Notes under the pieces: model-generated
Database searches by the model: none
Seen by the model: the letters and a program-made list of their open reading frames with translations, nothing else
Told to the model about the DNA's origin: nothing
Source: Cheilinus undulatus
Lineage: Eukaryota > Chordata > Actinopteri > Labriformes > Labridae
Length of the DNA: 64,000 nt
Direction: 5' to 3'
Assembly: GCF_018320785.1 (NCBI RefSeq)
Contig: NC_054877.1
Coordinates: 33,626,151-33,690,150, forward strand
In this document: in pieces, positions 58,317 to 64,000 of the stretch
Numbering within the stretch: position 1 is the first letter of the stretch
How the letters are laid out: each line of letters begins with the position of its first letter
Translations under genes and position numbers: made by a program

Positions 58317-60160
58317 GTAAGAAACACTGTGTGTGTATGCATGAGTGTGTGAGATAAATTTGGTGGCAGTTTTGTTAATAAGGGGTGCTGGGGTGCAGCT
58401 CCTTCAGACATAGAGAGAATAAAGACTACTTAACCATGATAAACATAAATAAATAATGCATGTTATGCAGCTTTGATTAAGCGTGGCACATCATATCCCT
58501 TTCTCCACCACAGTATCCTACTGAGTCATGTCATGCAGGTTTTAATAGTTCTTATCAATATGTGGTGCCATGACAAATGACAAATGGTAACTTGTAGTAG
58601 TTTTCACCTTGTATGTTTTAATAACTGTAACTTCCTGTTATATGGCGAGACATCAAAGTTTGACACGCCTCCAGAGCCACGCCTCTTAAGTTTTGTATAC
58701 GAGCTAAACACATTTTTCCCACAAAGTCTTTTTAGCTCCATGCTAACTTTTACATTGTAGAATGAAGCCAGGGCATGTCCACTTCTACCAGTGTTGTTTC
58801 ATAAAAATTAAAAATGAAAGACATTTTTTAAATTTGGCAATATGAGTCCAAGAGGCTTTTTGTAAGCCTTGGCATCATGCATATGCATGCCAAATATCAT
58901 AATCTCCTTCATAATCAAACCTGCTGCAAGGACTGGATTTCTAAAATAAAATGTATGGGGCACCACTGAGCCGTTTATCCACAACCACTGACAAGTCCCG
59001 TAACAAAATGAATTTTCAATGGCCTTAGTCCCCCAATATTCAGTGCATGAAAGGAGTACTCCCTGTTTCATGGCGAATAATTGGTCACCATGGAAACAGC
59101 TGTAGGTGCAGACGTGAGTTTGTTAAGAGAGCATGTGGACAATTTTAGGATGTTGCAAACCAATTTTGATGTGGATAAGGTTATTTTTGCTTTCTGCTAT
59201 CTTGGAATAAAGTTAATTTCTGTGCCATTTTGTGACATCAAAGTTTGACTAGCTGCCACGGCCACGCCCTTTGAGTTTTATACAGGAGCCAAACAACTTT
59301 TTCACACAAAGGTCACTTTTAGGAGTAAAGCAAATTTCAAGCAGCTCTGATTAACCCCTTGGAGGAGTTAATCCAAGAAGGACCTCTGGAAATGGTCACT
59401 TTGACCTACATTTTTTATCAAAATATCAAAATGGCAGACTTCTTGTTGATTTCATGAAACAGTTCCAAGAGGCTTTTTAGTAGGTCCTGGCATGAAGTAC
59501 ATGGACAACAAACTTCAAGTTTCTATGTTTAATATGCTGTTTTAACACTCTGGGATTTTTTTTCTGCCATGTTTTGTAGCTGTAGAAATTTTTCCTGCCA
59601 GCAGAAGTTCCTGTTTCATGGTGATGAAATATTGAAAACAAATATTTCATGCCATGGCAACAGTGTTTTATGTACATTTTTGCCTTACATATAGGCTCAA
59701 GTGCATTCAGATCCGGGACCAGGCCCCAAATGTGAAAACACCCTAAGAGTAAGGTGAACATCAAGGTTATTGCTTTAGTCATCTAACTATAGCTATACCT
59801 GTTGCATTAAGCTACACAGATGCTGGTAAAATTAAGTTCTTATTTTGAAACACTGGTTACCTGCTAAAGAGTAAATTCTATGGGGAGAAGTTTCTGTTAC
59901 CTGTACAGTACTTTCTAATGTTAGTTTGACTGAGTAAATCTTTCCTTAGGTGAGAGAGGAGACACATTTACAAATGCATGATGCTCTGAATGTCATGTGA
60001 AGTGATAACTTTGAATGCAGTTACACCTGCTGTCCACCACATGGTGCAGAGAAACTGTGCAGAGCAAGTGACAACTAAGGTGACACCAGACAGAAAAGGG
60101 AGGTATTTAGGACTGATAGTGACATGTACATGAGCTGAGAGCGGTGGATAATTAAATCTA
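58317..60160. repeat. Spacer between tandem exons, with two diverged repeat units
   Basis: No y+LAT exon was recognised. Phrases such as 'gacatcaaagtttgac', 'gccacgcc', 'ccaagaggctttttgtaagcc' and 'ccatggcaac/ccatggaaac' occur twice, about 600 bp apart (58640-59100 and 59235-59680). This suggests two diverged copies of one interspersed repeat in tandem. Confidence 0.5.
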
Positions 60161-60179
60161 CATAACTGGTTCCTGTACA

Positions 60180-60273
60180 TGACTCACCGCCATAAGAACA
60201 GCGACCTAGAGACAACTCTACATACTCAGAGGAACAAGCACACATGTTGATTTTCTAATAGAGAAAATATAAA
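60180..60273 (+). other. Putative 5' UTR exon, y+LAT-like copy 2
   Basis: Diverged match to 57388-57476 ('agacaactctacatactcagaggaacaagcacacatgttgattttcta'), with the donor TATAAAG|TAAGTT preserved at 60274. The region upstream does not resemble that of copy 1. Confidence 0.5.
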
Positions 60274-60388
60274 GTAAGTTCACTTTTGTACTTTAAAACT
60301 CGTGAAATTTTGTTGTGATTAGTACAGATAAAGTGCATTATTTTCATGCCTAAATGCATCATCAAAGCTCTGTAGGACAAATGTAACT

Positions 60389-61245
60389 GAGTCATTCTAT
60401 AATTAGGGGTACATTCCATATCAATGAAAAAGTGAAGAAATCAGTGTACTTTTTTGATAAATATTATTGTTGTTTCCACAATACACCCCCATAAGGTTCT
60501 AAATGTATTAATTACCAAGCTTATTCTCTAACTATTTATTAAATATTTAAATAAAAAAATACATAGAATACGTTATTTTGTCAACTGTGTTATGAACAAA
60601 AGTTGTTTCACAGAAAACAAACAAAATACTACACATCTGATAAAACATATGTTCAAAAGGTCTTGTGTCTATTCACCAGGGATTTTGAAGTTTTCTTTCT
60701 AACTGACTTAAAAACACAAGATTTAAGCTTGACAATGGATTTTCTGTCAGCTGCTATTATCAGGGATCAATATTTTTTTCAACATAAATCCACAGTATAC
60801 TGAATTAGGAGTCTTTCAACATGCTTATGTAATATTTGTTTATTGGTAACACAGTTGACATAGATTTCTTGGACACAAAAAGTGAATTCATTAATTAAAA
60901 TTAATGAGTCATAAAGTTAATAGAATACCTTTCTTATGTTTTAATGACTCTTCTTGAACAAAAAAATGAAGAAAATAGTTTATTAAAATGTGTATCTTTG
61001 TGTTTTTTGAAGAACAAAACCTGAACCTTAGCAAACTGGACAGAAAAAAAAAGGTAATTCCAGTCTAACATTCAATTTTTAGCCAAATAAATTCTGGAGC
61101 CTGTTGCTTTTCCTGTATTAAATAACGAAAAAAAAAACTGCACTAATAGATATTTAATTGCTTCATTGCTTGAGGTGAATATTTTTATAAAATTTGTCTA
61201 TACAACCTGTGGACATGAAATGTACCCCTAATTATAGAATGACTC
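60389..61245. mobile_element. Non-autonomous DNA transposon with perfect 27-bp TIRs
   Basis: The 857 bp element interrupts the 5' UTR intron of y+LAT copy 2. Both ends begin GAGTCATTCTATAATTAGGG and the inverted repeat is perfect for about 27 bp. AACT occurs immediately outside both ends (60385-60388 and 61246-61249), a possible 4-bp target duplication. The corresponding position of copy 1 (about 57590) lacks it. No transposase. Superfamily unknown. Confidence 0.82.
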
Positions 61246-61410
61246 AACTATGATCCACGTGTTCAGCTTTTGCTGACCTTTATTCCCGGGTGCTTTTAAC
61301 TCTTTGGAGTTTAAATAAAAGTTGGTCAGAAAATCTCTTCTTGGTAAATGGATTAAAGCGTGTTTTAAATGTTAATTCCTGCTCTATTATCTCTGCGTAA
61401 GGACTGGACC

Positions 61411-61924
61411 ATGGGGGATCTGAGGCAGAAGAAGGGGGTCATGTCAGGGAAGCTCTGTCGGGGTGCACCAGCTGCATCTGAAAAGGACTTAATCATACCA
61501 AATAAAGGGGGTAAAATACAGATGAAGAGAGAGCTCTCCCTGATGAATGGAATCTGCCTCATTGTAGGAAACATGATCTGCTCTGGGATCTTTGTCTCAC
61601 CTAAGGGTGTCCTCATGCACAGTGGATCTTATGGACTGTCACTGCTGATTTGGGCTTTTGGGGGCATCTTCTCCGTGTTTGGAGCTTTGTGCTACGCTGA
61701 GCTTGGGACCACAATCACCAAGTCTGGAGCCAGCTACGCCTACATCCTCGAGTCCTTCGGAGGCCTCTTGGCCTTCATCCGTTTGTGGACGTCAATCCTG
61801 CTTTTTGTGCCGGCCAGCAAGGCGGTAATTTCCCTGACATTGGCAAACTACTTGGTGGAAGCTTTCTACCCCAACTGTCATCCGCCGTATGGAGTTGTTC
61901 GACTTCTTGCAGCAGCCTGCCTCA
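61411..61924 (+). CDS. slc7a7-like: y+LAT (SLC7A7/6)-like transporter, first coding exon, copy 2
   Basis: Tandem paralogue of 57803-58316 with the same 514 nt length, the same start context (acceptor GCGTAAG, then GGACC-ATGG) and donor CTCA|GTAAGA. Similarity continues about 40 bp into the intron. Most family blocks are intact ([34 protein letters not shown], Cys156 in YPNCHPPY). However, the TM1 GSG motif reads CSG (Gly57 to Cys), and the usual I-E-P-x-S-Q block reads FVPASK (Glu and Gln lost). The reading frame is open with no lesions. Downstream exons are not visible up to 64000 and presumably lie outside the window. It may be a divergent paralogue, an alternative first exon or an early decaying copy; sequence alone does not decide. 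Confidence 0.85.
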
Positions 61925-61964
61925 GTAAGAATCACTGAGTGTGTCTGAATGAGTGTGTGAGATA

Positions 61965-64000
61965 CGGTTCAGCATCATGTGGGTTCATAATATTGAAAGG
62001 TGGGTGCTGTCAATCCTAGCTTCAAGAGGAAAAAGAGTACCTTTTCTTAAAAGTAGACAAATTTTACCCTATTATTCACCTAAATGAAACGGCTGTACTA
62101 GGCTTTAGTCCAAATAGCACAAGGGTAAAGGACAAATGCAAACAAAGGAAAAGGTTGGCTAAACTTTGATAGTGTGTGTTGGTCTGAATGCCCAAATATT
62201 TGCTCGAAAAAACTAAATAGTGAGTTTTTATGATACAGTGTGCCAGGAGTGTAGCCTTCATTTCAGAAGTGAGGGGGACAGATTGTTCAGGGGCAAGATG
62301 ATTTTTATTAAATGACTTGTTGAAAGATCCTCTCCCATTCAGTTGCACCAAACAACCATTTCCTTATAATCTCTCCTCACCTGTGAAGCCTCTCCATGAC
62401 AGTCTTTGCTACTGCTTGGTCCCTGTCCTGATCCCTCACAACTGCCTTCTGTCTGCTCGTTCAATAGCAATACAGACAAAAATATATGCAAAGAAAATCT
62501 AAATTTAGAGTAGAGATTAAGAAGATTAGTGATGAAATAACTGTGGAAATTAATGTCAAATTTACTGTGAACTGCCATCTCCCTTCTCGTTCTATTGCAA
62601 TAATACAGATTAAAAATAAATAAATAGGCTATGTGCAAAGCAATAGTGAAATTTAGAGCACAACTTGTGGAGAGTGTTTCTATTCCAAACATGAAGCTAG
62701 CCAAAAACAGCTACTTTCACTTCAGTGGATCTTTAACGTTGCTTTCGTTCAAACCATACAGTCAGTGCTTCATTTGTAAATGTTCAGGTCCCGGAAAGCA
62801 GACTGGGTGTTGTTCTGGTGGTAAGGGGGAAACAAAAAAGTCACGGAATACATCAAAACACGAAAAAATCAGTGCCTTGTGGAAAATGGGCCAAGAAGAT
62901 CATGTGACTGCAAACAACCTATTGACCTAAATGATTCAAAGAAAGAATCTGCTGCAGAGAAGCAGGTAAAATTGCACATCGACAGAGAACGTCTCTGTCC
63001 CTCACACTTTCTCTGCGTGGCAGCTGTCAGTCAAATCCCAAGGACGGCGCAAATCACCACCAGCTCATCTAGCCACTCTCAGCATAAACATGACTAAACT
63101 TTCACAACACAAAAATCTGCTTATTCAGTTGAAATAATTATTTATGAAATTGTACCTGTCACTTCATTTAGTATTTAGCAGATATTACTCTGTTATCCAA
63201 TCAGAGCTTGTCTGCTAAAACTAAACTTTTCTATCAGCTGGTCATGGATGACCCTCTGTCTCTCATCTTAATGCCTTTTCATTAAAAGATCTGTGGACTG
63301 CTTCCATAGTTCACAGCACACATGCCCACGTTAGTAGCTGTGTGGGACTAACGTTAATCATATGCCAAAACAGACAGTAGAAAGGCTGAAACTACAGCCG
63401 TGCACTGCTCACATGTCAGAATTCACACACTTCAGGCATCACTGAATGATCTGCTGACAGCTTGTTTTTATCTCGTAATAAAGCTATGAATGCATTCCAA
63501 AAATAATGAGTGTCAGCGAAAATAAAGAGCTCATGTTTAGGCACAGTGGCCAAATTTATAATTAAACTTGGTCTTACCTTAATATAGCAGTATGTGACAC
63601 TGTGACATGGATGAACCGCTGCCTTTTTCTCTCAGGGCTGTCCCGTTTGTCTTACTGTGATTCAGGTACCCAGTGATAGCAGCCTGCTAACGGGTGTTGC
63701 TAACTCTTCATCTCATCTCTCTCTCTCAGCTGTCTACAGGTGACCGGTAACTCAGTGTCTGCAGGTACATCAAATGTTGTTCCAGCGACTGCTGCTGATG
63801 ACTTCTGGGCCACTGCTGTTTTTATCTTTTACCTTCAAAAATGTCTGTTTGTCCATTTTGTTAGCTGAAATTAACTCTTGCTGCTAACGTTAACTTTGAA
63901 AATAGCGCTTGATTGTCTGTGATTGGTCGGTTGTTTACCGATATGATGCTTTTGCGCACAAGTCAGGATGTGATAGGCTGATATCATGCTTTTTTTGTTT
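61965..64000. other. Downstream of y+LAT-like copy 2, probably intronic
   Basis: No TM4-containing exon or other coding exon was recognised. The short frames at 62631-62930 and 62879-63097 overlap and have no recognisable domain. Probably intron plus old repeats. Confidence 0.4.

Noticed and set aside
58317-58357. Premature end of the y+LAT copy 1 protein
   Set aside because: The stop lies beyond a good GTAAGA donor at the family's exon border, so it is intron read-through rather than a truncation.
61925-61938. Premature end of the y+LAT copy 2 protein
   Set aside because: Same reason: read-through past a GTAAGA donor.
62631-63097. Two overlapping short frames after the y+LAT exons
   Set aside because: They overlap in different frames, resemble no TM segment of the transporter and have no splice support.
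1-64000. CRISPR array, bacterial operons, or integrated retrovirus with gag/pol
   Set aside because: No regularly spaced direct repeats, no polycistronic bacterial gene order, and no retroviral protease/RT/integrase reading seen; the only retroelements are LINE ends and SINEs.

Overview
This 64 kb window is vertebrate nuclear DNA and most likely comes from a teleost, probably a percomorph. The genes have many exons with GT-AG introns, some as short as 77-98 bp. The AT-rich intergenic DNA is crowded with Tc1/mariner transposons, hAT and other MITEs, L2- and L1-type LINE ends, tRNA-derived SINEs and microsatellites. Nothing bacterial, no rRNA or functional tRNA gene and no CRISPR array is visible.

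Layout. 0-16 kb is repeat-rich and without a recognised gene. It holds a 9-bp-TSD element nested in a TTAA-type MITE, two hAT MITEs with 8-bp target duplications, a near full-length Tc1 copy, an L2 fragment, a BED-finger hAT relic and an L1 3' end. At 16.3-16.7 kb on the minus strand there is a candidate two-exon gene for an 88-residue secreted peptide of unknown family. 17-30 kb is again intergenic, with a Tc1 relic, a SINE and microsatellites. 30.76-33.98 kb (minus) is snx16 (sorting nexin 16; 6 coding exons, 321 aa). 36.55-50.84 kb (plus) is ripk2 (receptor-interacting serine/threonine kinase 2; 11 coding exons, 586 aa, kinase plus C-terminal CARD). snx16 and ripk2 are divergent, with about 2.6 kb between start codons. 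51-57 kb is ripk2 3' flank and intergenic DNA with a Tc1 relic split by a complete TTAA-type MITE. 57.4-61.9 kb (plus) has two tandem copies of a 5' UTR exon plus first coding exon of a y+LAT/SLC7A7-type amino-acid transporter light chain. The remaining exons are not seen and presumably lie beyond the window.

Functionally the genes are unrelated. snx16 acts in endosomal trafficking, ripk2 transmits NOD1/NOD2 signals to NF-kB, and the y+LAT-like protein would be an SLC3A2-linked membrane transporter. The most interesting observations are: (i) the tandem y+LAT first exons, one with Gly-to-Cys in the TM1 GSG motif, which could be alternative promoters/first exons of one gene or a decaying duplicate; (ii) two nearly identical ~545 bp MITEs in inverted orientation flanking ripk2 exons 7-10; (iii) a non-autonomous element with 9-bp TSDs that seems to carry a promoter and first exon; (iv) the unrecognised secreted-peptide gene. 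All calls come from reading the sequence; no database search was possible.
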